A stretch of 64,000 bases of DNA. It comes from UBA5862 sp002408105 (lineage in GTDB: Bacteria; Pseudomonadota; Gammaproteobacteria; Pseudomonadales; UBA5862). Where the stretch lies: the NCBI GenBank assembly GCA_034189125.1, contig JAXHVB010000018.1:1-64000 (forward strand), written 5' to 3'. The notes below the pieces were generated by a model that worked only from the letters and a program-made list of their open reading frames with translations, searched no databases and had not been told where the DNA came from. Both the position numbers and the translations under genes were made by a program. Each line of letters starts with the position of its first letter. Position 1 is the stretch's first letter. Below, piece after piece: positions 27,198 to 37,600 of the stretch.

Positions 27198-28455
27198 GCC
27201 GCGCATTTTGGTGTTTTCCTCGCTGTTTCCAAGTGCCGTTCAGCCAGGCGCCGGGCTGTTTATTCGGGAGCGGATGTTTCGCGTCGCCCGTGAACTGCCG
27301 TTGGTGGTCGTCAGTCCTCAGCCCTATTTTCCCGGGCAGTCGCTGATTCGCCGTCTGCGGCCGGGATATCGATTGCAGGCGCCGCCGGTTGAGGTGCAGG
27401 ACGGCATCCAGGTGTATCACCCGAGGTTTTTTTCCCTGCCAGGGCTCGGCCGTCGGTTCGACGCGCTGTCGATGGCGCTGTGCAGCTACGCCCTGTTGCG
27501 CCGGCTGCGCAAGGCGTTCGCATTCGATCTGATCGACGCGCACTTTGCGTACCCGGATGGAGCCGCAGCCGTCCGCCTGGGCCGCTGGTTTCAGGTCCCG
27601 GTCACCGTCACCCTGCGGGGCACTGAAGTGCCCCAGGCGCGCAGTGCCCGGCGCCCTCAGCTGGCGGCCACCCTGCAACAGGTCACCCGGATCTTCACAG
27701 TGTCGGATTCACTGCGCCGTTTGGCGCTGGATTTGGGGGCAGCGGACCACCGGGTGCAGGTGGTGCCCAATGGGGTCAACGGCAGCCTGTTCTACCCGGT
27801 CGACGGGCGTGCCACGCGCCGGACACTGGGAATTGCAGAAGATGCCAAAGTGCTCATCACCGTTGGTGGTCTGGTGGAGCGCAAGGGGTTCCATCGGGTG
27901 ATCCAGGTGCTGCCAGAACTGCTGGCGCGGGGCCACGATGTTCAGTACCTGGTGGTTGGTGGTCCCTGCGCAGAAGGTGACATGGAGGCAGCGCTGCGCG
28001 CGCAGGTCGAGCGTCTTGGCCTTGAGGACCGCGTGCATTTTTGCGGTGCCTTGCCTCCAGACCGGCTGCGTGAACCCCTGTCCGCAGCCGACCTGTTCGT
28101 GCTTTCCAGCCGCAATGAAGGTTGGGCGAATGTGCTGCTCGAGGCGTTGTCCTGCGGGCTGCCGGTGGTGGCATCGGATGTGGGCGGGAACGCTGAAGTG
28201 ATTTGCGACCCCGTGCTCGGGGCCATTGTGCCCTTCGGGGATGAGGCGGCAATGTGCGACGCCATTTCGGCTGCGCTGGAACAGCGCGGTGGCGCCGCTC
28301 AGCGGCTGGCCTATGCCGAGGCCAACCAGTGGGATGCGCGGGTGCGCACCTTGGTGGAGGCGTTCCGCCAGCTTGTAGGGCCGCAATCCCAAGCCCAGGC
28401 TCAAGCCGGAGAGGTCAAGCCCACACCGGGGGTCGAGACCCCGGGACCTGGGTAA
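27184..28455 (+). CDS. GT4 glycosyltransferase in XrtA locus
   Basis: A 423-residue GT-B glycosyltransferase. The acceptor domain shows FSSLFPSAVQPGAGLFIRER and PYFPGQSLIRRLRPGYR, and the donor domain has TVGGLVERKGFHRVI, YLVVGG, and SSRNEGWANVLLEALSCGLPVVASDVGGN. A C-terminal extension of about 25 residues is rich in Gln, Ala and Pro. Its start is set at GTG 27184 overlapping the previous gene by 14 bases; the frame opens earlier at 27133. This type of enzyme follows stp3 in many exosortase loci. The sugar transferred is not known. Confidence 0.9.
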   Translation: MAQLEPRILVFSSLFPSAVQPGAGLFIRERMFRVARELPLVVVSPQPYFPGQSLIRRLRPGYRLQAPPVEVQDGIQVYHPRFFSLPGLGRRFDALSMALCSYALLRRLRKAFAFDLIDAHFAYPDGAAAVRLGRWFQVPVTVTLRGTEVPQARSARRPQLAATLQQVTRIFTVSDSLRRLALDLGAADHRVQVVPNGVNGSLFYPVDGRATRRTLGIAEDAKVLITVGGLVERKGFHRVIQVLPELLARGHDVQYLVVGGPCAEGDMEAALRAQVERLGLEDRVHFCGALPPDRLREPLSAADLFVLSSRNEGWANVLLEALSCGLPVVASDVGGNAEVICDPVLGAIVPFGDEAAMCDAISAALEQRGGAAQRLAYAEANQWDARVRTLVEAFRQLVGPQSQAQAQAGEVKPTPGVETPGPG

Positions 28456-28467
28456 CAGGAGACGCCC

Positions 28468-29781
28468 ATGCGTGATTTGTTCGTCACCGTTGTGGTTCTT
28501 GGCAGTTTGCCGATGATCCTGTTTCGCCCGTACCTTGGCATCCTGATGTGGTCATGGCTTGCGTACATGAATCCCCACAAGCTCTCCTGGGGGTTTGCGC
28601 GCGACTTTCCCTTCGCGATGCTGGTGGCGCTGGTGACCTTGATGGGGCTGCTGCTGGCGACGGAAAGCAAACGGGTTCCGCGTTCGTCGATCACGGTGTT
28701 GCTTGGCGTGTTCACCCTGTGGATGTTGCTGACCACGTTGCAGGCGACCTATCCGCAACTTGCCTGGTACCAGTGGGACAAGGTGTGGAAGATCATGCTG
28801 ATGACGTTCGTCATCATCATGATGCTGCAGAGTCGGGCTCGAATCGACGCGCTGATCTGGGTGATGGCCGCTTCGATCGCGTTCTACGGCATCAAGGGGG
28901 GCATTTTTACCCTGACCACAGGCGGTGCCTACGCGGTTTATGGTCCGGATGGAACCTTCATCGGAGGCAACAACGAGATTGGTCTGGCGCTCATCATGAC
29001 CATCCCGTTGCTGCGGTACCTGCAATTGCAGGCGCCCAATCCGGTGCTCAAACGCGTACTGACGCCGGTCATGGTGCTCTGCTTCATCTCCGTGATTGGT
29101 ACCCAATCCCGGGGTGCGTTGGTGGCGGTCACGGTGATGCTGGCGTTCTTCATTCTCAAGAGCCGCCGCCGGTTTGGGTTTTTGTTGCTGCTGGCGATCG
29201 TCGCGCCGCTGATTTGGAATTTCATGCCCGATACCTGGCATGACCGAATGGCCACCATCGACGACTACCAGGAAGACGCCTCTGCCATGGGCCGCATCAA
29301 TGCGTGGTGGATGGCGTTCAATCTGGCGCAGGCGGAGTTTTTCGGTGGCGGCTTCGAGTGTTTTCGCCGTGGCATGTTTCGCCTCTATGCACCCACTCCC
29401 TGGGATGTGCACGATGCCCACAGCATCTATTTCGAGGTGCTGGGGGAGCACGGTTTTGTGGGGCTGGCACTGTTTCTCGGAATAGGGGTGGTGGGTTTGC
29501 AAACCGCGCGCTCGATCATTCGTGAAACCAAACACGACCCGGACAAGCGCTGGATGGCTGACCTCGCCGCCATGCTGCAGGTGAGCCTGATCGGCTATGC
29601 TGCGGCGGGCATGTTCCTGGGGCTTGCGTATTTTGACTTCTACTATGCCCTGCTGGCGATCCTGGTGGCAGCCCGGCAGCTGTTGACGAGCGGCGAGCCC
29701 CTGGCGGGGCTGTTGACCCTGCGCAAGCGCACGCCCGAGGCCAGCAGGGAACCTGCCGGTGTGGGTGCTCCGGCCGTCTGA
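28468..29781 (+). CDS. Exosortase A-associated O-ligase/polymerase-like membrane protein
   Basis: A 437-residue polytopic inner-membrane protein of the putative O-glycosylation ligase family linked to exosortase A (TIGR03097), a relative of Wzy and WaaL. About ten hydrophobic segments are visible, with the hallmark large periplasmic loop that holds NAWWMAFNLAQAEFFGGG and a HDAHSIYFEVLGEHGF segment. The N terminus MRDLFVTVVVLGSLPMILF and YLGILMWSWLAYMNPHKLSW are typical of the family. It probably polymerises repeat units or ligates the glycan to an acceptor. AACAGGAGA precedes the ATG at 28468. Confidence 0.92.
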   Translation: MRDLFVTVVVLGSLPMILFRPYLGILMWSWLAYMNPHKLSWGFARDFPFAMLVALVTLMGLLLATESKRVPRSSITVLLGVFTLWMLLTTLQATYPQLAWYQWDKVWKIMLMTFVIIMMLQSRARIDALIWVMAASIAFYGIKGGIFTLTTGGAYAVYGPDGTFIGGNNEIGLALIMTIPLLRYLQLQAPNPVLKRVLTPVMVLCFISVIGTQSRGALVAVTVMLAFFILKSRRRFGFLLLLAIVAPLIWNFMPDTWHDRMATIDDYQEDASAMGRINAWWMAFNLAQAEFFGGGFECFRRGMFRLYAPTPWDVHDAHSIYFEVLGEHGFVGLALFLGIGVVGLQTARSIIRETKHDPDKRWMADLAAMLQVSLIGYAAAGMFLGLAYFDFYYALLAILVAARQLLTSGEPLAGLLTLRKRTPEASREPAGVGAPAV

Positions 29782-29793
29782 CTGAGCGAAGCG

Positions 29794-30723
29794 ATGAGCG
29801 ATTGGTGGGTCAAAGTCGACAAAACCCTGCGTCACCACGCCCAGGGTGGTGTGCAGGCGCTGCGCGCCCTGGCCTGGCCCCTGTTGCGCCAACCGGCCGC
29901 CCCGGTCTTTGTCGTCGGCTGCAGCCGGGCGGGCACGACCCTGGTGTACAAGACGCTGTCCGAATCCCCGGAGCTTGGCAGCCTGCAACGTGAAACCCAC
30001 GACTACTGGGCTGGGTTGCACCCGCCGAGCGAGACAGGCTGGCAGACCCATGCGATCGCACCCGAGCAGGCCAACCCCGACGAGGCCAACCGAGTCGCAC
30101 GGGACTTTTTTGTGGGAACCGGCCGCCACCACTGGGTCGACAAGAACAACCAGAATGGCCTGTCGGTGCCTTACCTCCTTGGTTTGTTCCCGCGCGCCCG
30201 TTTCGTGTACGTGAAGCGGGCGCCTGGCGACAACATCAACAGCCTCATTGAGGGTTGGAACAAACCCGAGGAGTTTGCCACCTGGTCGGACCGCCTGCCG
30301 GGGTCCGTGGCAATCGACGGCGGGCGCATTCAGCGCTGGTGCTTTTTCTTGGCCGCGGGCTGGGAGGCGCTGCGCGCCGCCCCCCTTGCCCAAGTGGCCG
30401 CGTTTCAGTACCGCGCAATGAATGACGCCATTCTGTCGGCCCGGGAGGCGGTTCCTGCAAGCCAGTGGGCCGAAGTCCACTATGAAGACCTGGTCACCGA
30501 CCCAGTCGAAGAGTTCCGCCGCCTTTTCAGGGACTGCGCCCTGGAATTCGATGCGGCGACCGAGCACCACTGCCGCAGGGTTCTGGAACGGCCTTACAAC
30601 GCATTTTCTCCCATTGGGCTCGAAAAGTGGCGCAGCGGACCGCATGCCCCTGCCATCGAGGCGGTGCTGCCGGAGGTGGGTGCAGTGGCCGGGCGCATGG
30701 GTTATCCGGCTGATGCCGCATGA
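29794..30723 (+). CDS. Sulfotransferase family protein
   Basis: A 309-residue PAPS-dependent sulfotransferase-like protein. The 5'-phosphosulfate-binding loop VGCSRAGTT occurs at residues 41-49, and a 3'-phosphate-binding region is suggested by FVYVKRAPGDNINSLIEGW. It would transfer sulfate from PAPS to a sugar hydroxyl or amine, most likely in the cytoplasm before export. PAPS synthesis genes are not in this window. It follows the ligase gene by 12 bases and overlaps the next gene by four, so it belongs to the same operon. Confidence 0.88.
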   Translation: MSDWWVKVDKTLRHHAQGGVQALRALAWPLLRQPAAPVFVVGCSRAGTTLVYKTLSESPELGSLQRETHDYWAGLHPPSETGWQTHAIAPEQANPDEANRVARDFFVGTGRHHWVDKNNQNGLSVPYLLGLFPRARFVYVKRAPGDNINSLIEGWNKPEEFATWSDRLPGSVAIDGGRIQRWCFFLAAGWEALRAAPLAQVAAFQYRAMNDAILSAREAVPASQWAEVHYEDLVTDPVEEFRRLFRDCALEFDAATEHHCRRVLERPYNAFSPIGLEKWRSGPHAPAIEAVLPEVGAVAGRMGYPADAA

Positions 30724-31889
30724 GTGCATGGATGGTTGCCGTGGGCGGGCTGGTGCTCTGGGGGCTGCTGCTGGTGGCTGGCCTGCTGCGCCACCGCCGT
30801 GTGCTGCTCAATTTGTGGCGCGAGCCGGTGCTTCGAGTCCCGGTGTTGGCGTTCGAGAGCGATGACTGGAGCCCGCAGCCGCAGTCGCAGGCCGGTGCGC
30901 TCAGGGCCCTGAGCGAGGTGCTCGCACGCCACCGCGACGTCGATGGCAATCCTGGCCTCATGACCTTGGGGCTGGTGTCGACTTCCCCGCAGCTGGAACC
31001 CACCGGGGCGGTCCAGTGGATTGACTGGTCCGATCCACAGGTCGCCTCCACCCGCAGCGCGGTCCTGGAGGGGGTGGAAGCGGGCATTTTTGCGCTGCAG
31101 CTGCATGGCGCAGCCCATTGCTGGGAGCCCGCCTTTGAGGCTTGGGCGGCCGGTCAAGCGAGCGCCGAAGGGCTGTCACCGCTCAACGAGGTGCTTCCCG
31201 ATGCCCTGCAAAGCCGGTGGTGGGATCCGTATGCGGACCCACCGGCGCCGGTGGGCCCGCGGAGCGCCGAAGCCGCGGCCCATGCAGAGGCGCTTGGCTT
31301 TCAATCCCATTGGGGTGCGGTGCCCGCTGTTGCAGTCCCACCCACGTTTTTGTGGAGCCATGCGGTGGAGCAAGGCTGGCGCCGTGGCGGGGTTCGCTGG
31401 GTGGTGACGCCAGGTGCCCGCTTCGCCGGGCGGGATCGGTCTGGGCGAATGCAGCCTGCGGAGTCGGGCCTATGCAATGGCGTTCGCTCGGTCACTGGCC
31501 TGCGCTATCTGGTTCGCGATTCGTACTACGAACCCTGGAAAGGCCACGCGCCTGAGGTGGCGCTTGCAGCGCTGGCGCGACAAACCCGATTGGGGCGTCC
31601 CACCTTTTTGGAAATCCACCGCTGCAACTTCATTCCCGACCAGGGATGCGCTGACGACGCGCTGACCGGCACCGAAGCCGTGTTGCGCCTGGCGCTGGAG
31701 CAGCGTCCCAGCCTGCGCTTCATGTCGCCGCAGGAGCTGGGGGAGCGCTTGGAGCACCGGCGCAGCGATGACCTGTTCGAGCGGGGCCTCGTGCGGGTCC
31801 GCATGTGGCTGCGGCGCTGCGGGGTTGCCCCTGCGCTGTCGCGCTGGCTCAAAGCCACTGGACTTTGGCCGCTGGTGAAGCTGGCATGA
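30720..31889 (+). CDS. Membrane-anchored polysaccharide-deacetylase-like protein
   Basis: A 389-residue protein with one N-terminal membrane segment (residues 5-22) and a soluble domain. LAFESDDWS (residues 43-51) and ALQLHGAAHCWEP resemble the acidic and histidine motifs of the glycoside hydrolase/deacetylase superfamily, but the standard NodB motifs are not complete, so catalysis is uncertain. A role in removing acyl groups from the polymer is possible. The ATG lies in an ATGA overlap with the sulfotransferase gene, and its stop overlaps the next GT2 gene in the same way. Confidence 0.6.
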   Translation: MSAWMVAVGGLVLWGLLLVAGLLRHRRVLLNLWREPVLRVPVLAFESDDWSPQPQSQAGALRALSEVLARHRDVDGNPGLMTLGLVSTSPQLEPTGAVQWIDWSDPQVASTRSAVLEGVEAGIFALQLHGAAHCWEPAFEAWAAGQASAEGLSPLNEVLPDALQSRWWDPYADPPAPVGPRSAEAAAHAEALGFQSHWGAVPAVAVPPTFLWSHAVEQGWRRGGVRWVVTPGARFAGRDRSGRMQPAESGLCNGVRSVTGLRYLVRDSYYEPWKGHAPEVALAALARQTRLGRPTFLEIHRCNFIPDQGCADDALTGTEAVLRLALEQRPSLRFMSPQELGERLEHRRSDDLFERGLVRVRMWLRRCGVAPALSRWLKATGLWPLVKLA

Positions 31890-32845
31890 GTGCCCCGGCG
31901 CCGAAGTTTTCCATTGTGATCCCGGTCTACAACGGCGCCGAAACCTTGGCGCGGGCAGTCGATTCGGTTCTGGCGCAGACCCATCCAGCCCACGAAATCC
32001 TGATTGTGGACGACGGCTCCACCGACAGCACGGCACAGATTGCCGGCCGGTATGACGCGCCGGTGCGCTATGTTCACCAGCCGAACCAAGGGGTCTCCGC
32101 GGCGCGCAACCTGGGCGCACGCGAGGCCGTTGGGGATTGGCTGGCCTTTCTGGACGCGGACGACCACTACTACCCGAATCGGCTGCAGGTGCACGCCCAG
32201 ATGCTCGCCGAGGTGCCCGACCTTGACCTGATGACGGCAGATTTCGACTACCTGGACCTGCAAGGCCAGGTTCTCGGACGTTCGCTGACGGCGAACCCAC
32301 TGGGTCGGTCCCTGTTGGCGCGAGCCACTGGGTCTTCACTGGTGGTGGACGCGCCCACTGAGCTGGCGCAGTTCGTGGCCCAGCACTTTGGGGACACCCA
32401 CACGCTGAGTGTGCGCCGCGCGCGTTTTCTGGAGGCCGGCGGCTATCCGCTTGGGTTCCCGGTGTGCGAAGACGTACACCTTCTGGTGCGTTTGACCGTG
32501 GCAGCGTCCCGCATCGGCGTGTGGCTCGAGCCTGTGGCTGCGTATGTGGTCCATGCAGGCAGCGCCACCCGCAAAGACCCGGTCCGGGCGCAGCGTGAAA
32601 CGGTCCGCGCGCTCAGTGATCTGCGGATCCGGATCGCGGCTCCGTCTTGGGCCCGGCGCGGGGTGGCCGAGGGCCTGCGCCAGGCCCGCTTCGACTGGGC
32701 CGTGGCGTTGCTGCGCACTGGGAGGCGCGGCGAGGCGGTGGCGGCGATGGCACCGGCCGTCTGGGGATGTCCAGGCTGGACCAGCTGGCGCAATCTCGCA
32801 GCCGTGGTGCGCACTGCGCTCACCCCGAATGGCCAGCCGACATGA
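31886..32845 (+). CDS. GT2 family glycosyltransferase
   Basis: A 319-residue GT-A glycosyltransferase. The N terminus FSIVIPVYNGAETLARAVDS, the DDGSTDST nucleotide loop, GVSAARNLGAR, and the LDADDHYYPNRL metal motif (DAD) identify it. The C-terminal region is about 100 residues long with a basic character and no membrane segment. It begins at ATG 31886, in overlap with the upstream stop. Substrates are unknown. It shares its operon with the GT4 gene that follows. Confidence 0.92.
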   Translation: MSAPAPKFSIVIPVYNGAETLARAVDSVLAQTHPAHEILIVDDGSTDSTAQIAGRYDAPVRYVHQPNQGVSAARNLGAREAVGDWLAFLDADDHYYPNRLQVHAQMLAEVPDLDLMTADFDYLDLQGQVLGRSLTANPLGRSLLARATGSSLVVDAPTELAQFVAQHFGDTHTLSVRRARFLEAGGYPLGFPVCEDVHLLVRLTVAASRIGVWLEPVAAYVVHAGSATRKDPVRAQRETVRALSDLRIRIAAPSWARRGVAEGLRQARFDWAVALLRTGRRGEAVAAMAPAVWGCPGWTSWRNLAAVVRTALTPNGQPT

Positions 32846-34062
32846 GTGGCTCACCGAAGCGATCGGAGGCCACGGGGCCTGTGGTGCCCATGTTGATGTT
32901 GACTGAACTGTTCTTGCCCACCAAGGGTGGCACTGCGGTTTGGTTCGACGAGGTCTGCCGTCGACTCGGAGACAAAGAGGTGCAGGTGGTCACGGCGCAA
33001 GTCCCCGGCGCAACCGGCCATGACCGCAACCACCCCAACCGAATTCGGCGAGTGCAGCTCGGCCGTCACCCCTGGCTTCGTCCTGAAAGTCTGCAGATGT
33101 ACTGGCGCTTGTTCGCCGAAGGGTGGAAGGCGAGCGCCCGGGGGCAGGTGCGGGTGGTGCACGCGGGGCGAGGCTTGCCCGAGGGGCTCGTCGGCCTGGT
33201 GATCGCCCGGGCACGGCGGGTGCCCTTGATTGTGTACGCCCACGGCGAAGAGATCACCACCTGGACCCAGCCCCTGAAGGCCCGTTTCTTGCGCGAGGTC
33301 TACCGTCGGGCACAGGCCGTGGTCGCGAACAGCCGCTTCACCTTGGGCGCGCTTGAGGGGCTTGGTGTCGATCCCGAACGGATTCATCTTGTGTTTCCCG
33401 GGGTGGATCTTGCGCGCTTTCATCCCGGGCTTGCGGCGAGCGACTTGCGTGCCCAGGTGGACTGCGCTGGCGGCCGCAAGCTGGTGCTTTCGGTTGGCCG
33501 TCTGAGCCGGCGCAAAGGCTTTGATCGCGTGATTGAAGCCCTGCCGGGCCTTCAGCGCGCTGGGATCGATGTCGCCCATGCGATCATCGGCATTGGCGAG
33601 GAGGAGCCCCACCTGCGTGCGCTGGCGAACCGGCTCGGGGTTGCGGACCGGGTGTTCTTTCTGGGACAGGTCGCGGCCGATGACCTGCCCCGTTGGTACA
33701 ATGCGGCGGATGTGTTCGCCATGCCGAACCGGGACGTGGATGGAGACACCGAGGGGTTTGGAATGGTCTACATTGAGGCCGCTGCCTGTGGGCGGACGAG
33801 TCTGGCAGGTTTGGCTGGTGGAACCGGTGACGCGGTCTTGGATGGGGAGACCGGCCTGCGGGTTGAGGGTGCCTCCAGCGACGCAGTCGAGGCGGCGCTC
33901 CGGCGTTTGCTGGCCGATGACTCCCTGAGAGACCGGTTGGCGACCCGGGCGCTGGCGCGCGCCCGCCAAGAGATGGGTTGGGATCGGGTCACTGCCCAAA
34001 CACGGGCGCTGCATGGCAAACTCGGCCTGGATGCCCAAGGAGCGACAGGAGAATGTGTATGA
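32842..34062 (+). CDS. GT4 family glycosyltransferase
   Basis: A 406-residue GT-B glycosyltransferase with an acceptor domain starting LMLTELFLPTKGGTAVWFDE and a donor domain showing LVLSVGRLSRRKGFDRVIEA, GIGEEEPHLR, FLGQVAADDLPRWYN, and EGFGMVYIEAAACG (the E-x7-E motif). It is close to mannosyl- and rhamnosyl-type GT4 enzymes, but the donor cannot be named. It starts at ATG 32842 in an ATGA overlap with the GT2 gene, and its own stop overlaps the TPR gene. Confidence 0.92.
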   Translation: MSGSPKRSEATGPVVPMLMLTELFLPTKGGTAVWFDEVCRRLGDKEVQVVTAQVPGATGHDRNHPNRIRRVQLGRHPWLRPESLQMYWRLFAEGWKASARGQVRVVHAGRGLPEGLVGLVIARARRVPLIVYAHGEEITTWTQPLKARFLREVYRRAQAVVANSRFTLGALEGLGVDPERIHLVFPGVDLARFHPGLAASDLRAQVDCAGGRKLVLSVGRLSRRKGFDRVIEALPGLQRAGIDVAHAIIGIGEEEPHLRALANRLGVADRVFFLGQVAADDLPRWYNAADVFAMPNRDVDGDTEGFGMVYIEAAACGRTSLAGLAGGTGDAVLDGETGLRVEGASSDAVEAALRRLLADDSLRDRLATRALARARQEMGWDRVTAQTRALHGKLGLDAQGATGECV

Positions 34063-34670
34063 TCGATCGGGTGGACGCAGTGGCCAGGGCCCAGAGGGCG
34101 TGGCAGAAGGTGACACGCGGGCTCTGTGTGTTGCTGGCGATGGGTGCTTCGGGTGGGGCGCTGGGGGCCGAAGGCTTTGCCAAAACACCGCAGGAGGAAG
34201 CCATGTGCAACGCGGCGATTTATCGCGGGCGGGACACCAGCGACCGCAACAACTGGCAGCACATGCACCACTACTGCGATTGTCTGCGCTTTGCCCGCCG
34301 CGCCATGACCCAACCCGCCGCCTCCTCGGCACGCAGCCACAACATCAGCCGTGCCCTGGATGGCTGCGACTATGTGCTGGACCACACCAGTTCAGGCTTC
34401 TACATGCAGCCGGCCGTACGGGCTTCACGGGCCTACGTGTTGATGCTGGACAAGCGCTACCGCGACGCGGTGGCGGAGTACGAGCGGGCACTGCGGCAGG
34501 ATCCGAATTACCTCAAGGCCTACATGGGGTTGTTCGACGCCTGGTCTGCAGCCGGTGACCTGCAGTCGGCCCGCAAGGCCGCCGAGCGGGGGCTTGCCAT
34601 TTCCCCCAACTCCAAGGCACTGCAGCGGCGTCTGCGCAAGGTCACCCAAGAAGGTGAGGCGGACGGCTAG
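34059..34670 (+). CDS. Secreted TPR protein, last gene of the plus operon
   Basis: A 203-residue protein with a signal peptide (hydrophobic core about residues 20-36, ending near ALGA) and two or three tetratricopeptide repeats in the C-terminal half (AVAEYERALRQDPNYLKAY and AARKAAERGLAISPNS-like helices). The N-terminal mature part has Cys residues in CNAAIYRG and HYCDCLRFARRAM. TPR proteins with envelope signals often serve as assembly factors for exporters. The start is ATG 34059, with AGGAG seven bases upstream; a second ATG at 34053 is too close to it. The stop shares CTAG with the convergent gene. Confidence 0.75.
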   Translation: MIDRVDAVARAQRAWQKVTRGLCVLLAMGASGGALGAEGFAKTPQEEAMCNAAIYRGRDTSDRNNWQHMHHYCDCLRFARRAMTQPAASSARSHNISRALDGCDYVLDHTSSGFYMQPAVRASRAYVLMLDKRYRDAVAEYERALRQDPNYLKAYMGLFDAWSAAGDLQSARKAAERGLAISPNSKALQRRLRKVTQEGEADG

Positions 34671-37600
34671 CGCGCCTTGGACGCTGCAGTCCGCTGGGAT
34701 GCCTTGGCAGCGTCGCTGACTGCGGGGGTCATCACTGGGTCCTGCGCGAGCCACTGTTCCAGTTCGGCAATCAGGCCTGCGCCCACCTTGGGGTGTTGGT
34801 CGAGCACATCGAACTTGCAGCCGGGGTCGGTGCGCAGATCAAATAGCAGGTACATTGGGCCGGCCTCAAGCGGCTGGTAGACCAGTTTCCATCCGTCCCG
34901 ACACAGCATCCGGTCCTTGGCCCGCACGATGTCGGCTTGGTGTTCGGCCTTGATGCTGAGGGTTCCGGTTTCCTTGTCAGACACCTCCAGCAGATCGAGC
35001 AACTGTGGGTAGCGCAGGTGTCCCGGCGGAGTGCCCGGGAGGTCGGTCAGCCAGATGCCGGTCTCATTGATCGCCGGGCGAACCTCCGTGAAGCTGTGGC
35101 TGTTCCACCACGGCAGGACCGATGCGCCATCCACCGACTGCGGCACCGGCAGTTCGAGCAGTTCCAGCAAGGTGGGCATCAAGTCGATGCTCCGCACCAG
35201 ATCGGTGACTCGCCCCCGGCCGGCGCGGCGCGGATCGGCAATCACCAGGGGCACCCGCGGACTGGCATCGCCCCTGGCTGAATTCCCCTGTCCCCAGGTG
35301 TCGTGTTCAAAGAACTCCATGCCGTGGTCGCTGTAGATGACCACAATGGTGTTGTCGGCCATGCCGCGGGCCGAGAGGTCGTCCAGTACCTTGCCCACTT
35401 CGTCGTCGAATTCCGCGACGCAGCTGTCGTACAGGTTCAGTACTTGGTCCAGATCAAACTCCTCGCGGGCCTCTCCCTGGCGCTCGATGATGTCAAATGG
35501 GTCGGTGAGCCGTGCCATGGCGAAGCGCGATTCACCTGCATAGTCGGGGGAGGTAAACCGTGTGTAGTAGGGGTGGCGGGCGCCGAACGGCGGATGGGTG
35601 GTGGAGAAAAACGTGTTGAGGAAAAACGGTTTGTTGGACTTTCCCAGCGCGTTCAGCGCCGCCCGAGTCCGCTGACCAAGCAGGTCCGTGGTGGGGATGC
35701 CGCCCAGAAAGTGCAGCTCGGGTAGCAGCTGGCGGCCCGCGCAACCCTGGGAAAACAGCGAGAGAAACAGCCGCAGGTCCCGAGGTCCCTGGCGAATGAG
35801 GTACTTTAGGTTCCACTGGTCATCCGGCAAATCCAGCTGCTCGAAACCAAAGCTGAACTTGCCGAAATCGGCCCCGCACCAGTCGGAGACGACCGCAGTC
35901 TGGTAGCCTGCGTCCCTCAGAATCGTGGCCAAATCGGCGGACTTGATTTGCACCTCGGCGTCCGAGACAAAGTTGTCGCGCACACCGTGGTGGTGCGGCC
36001 AGGTGCCGGTAAAGAGTGACAGCAGACTCGGCGCTGTGCGGGCACAGGGCACGTAGCAGTTGGTGAAGCCGATCCCGCCGGCGATCAACGCATCGATTCT
36101 TGGGGTGAGCGAGGCGCCATTGCGCTGGGCACCGATGCGGTCGGCGCGCAGCGTGTCGGATCCCAGCATCAGGAGGTTTGGAGGTGACTTGTGCGCACGG
36201 CCTCTGCGGGGTCCTAGCCGGGGTCCGCGGGTGTCAGGCAACAGCCAATCCAGGCCACCGGCAAGCACCAGCATCGCGCCTGCTAGCGTTGCCATGGCCG
36301 GCCAGTTGCCAGCGGCGGCGGCGTCAGCGAGCGCGAGCACCATGGGCGCACAGGCGCCGGCCACAAGGGCGCTGCCGAACACAGACAGCCGCCCCGGCGT
36401 CAGTTGCTTCCACAGGGGGTAGAGCCGACTCCAGCGGTAGCTGATTGAAGCCACCAGGGCCGCCGGCTGGTGCAGCAACATCGAACAGAACCGCCAGGAA
36501 CAGGTGCCTGCGATGGCCGCAAGCGGAGCGAGCCAGGGGCCCCAAGCCAAGGATTCTGCGGTGGGAAACACCTGGACGAGCGCCCACCAGGAGACGGCGC
36601 CGATGCTGGCAAGGAACGCGATCAGCAGCCAACTCCAGGCTGCCAGGCGCGCCACGGCAAAGACCGTGTAGCGGCGATAGTGATTGAGGATTTCCTCGCG
36701 AATTTGGGGGCCCGTCTGGCTGAAGTGCAGGACCGACTTCACTGTCAGGGCCGCGGTGAACAAGGTTGCAAGCCCTGCGGCTGGACCAAGCGTTGGGGCC
36801 AGGGTGTTCGCATCCTGGTTGGTGAACCAACCGATGGCATACAGGAGGGCACCCGACGCGGCGAGCCCAGCAGGGCGCCGTGGCCGTGGCCAAAACTGCC
36901 TGCGGCGGTGGCTGCGGTTGTGGTCCTGCCGGGCAGCGACCACGCCTGCACACTCCCCCAGCGTGGCCGCCAACCGCATCGCATAGAAGTGGCGCTTGTG
37001 TGGATTGAAAGTGAACAGCGCGCGCGCCAAGTGGGCGATGAGCAGGCGCCAGACGTACAGCGGAATTTTTCGCCGCTGGGTGTGAATGCGCATGCTCGCT
37101 TTCGAGCGGTGGTAGCTTTTTTTCAGTAGGTAGCTGCGCTTGAGCCGGTCGTGTTCGACGTGGTGACGCTGGCGCATGCCGGCCAGGTAGTACAGCCGTT
37201 CGCCGTGGTGCAGCGCCCGCGCTAGGAATTCGCTGTCTTCCCCGCCTCCGAGGTCGTGACCTCGGGGTCCAAGCTCCAGGGAATAGCCGCCGATCTCTGC
37301 AAAGATGCGGGTCTGGAGCACGAGGTTACCGCCACTCGGACGCGCGTCGCCTTCGCGCAGCCGGTGGTCCTGGTCTCCGAGATCAAACTGTGGCACCGGC
37401 AGTGGATAGATGCGGTACTTGCCTTGCTCGTGCACCCAATCGGGCTCGGTGCCATCCCAGTCAGGCAGCAGGCGGCCACAGAACATGCTCGCCGTCGGGT
37501 GTTGGTCGATGCCGGTGGCGATGGCTGTGAAAAAATTTGGGTCGACGCGCTGGTCATCGTCCACGATGGTGGCCCAGCGGGTTTGCAGCGCACCAATGGC

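Noticed and set aside
28552..30729. Minus-strand frame of about 725 codons opposite the ligase and sulfotransferase genes
   Set aside because: Low-complexity His/Gln/Arg sequence, no start signal, opposite two good genes.
36037..36046. Cys600 of the fusion protein as formylglycine site
   Set aside because: The spacing to the following Thr-Gly places Thr603, not Cys600, at the nucleophile position of the sulfatase motif.
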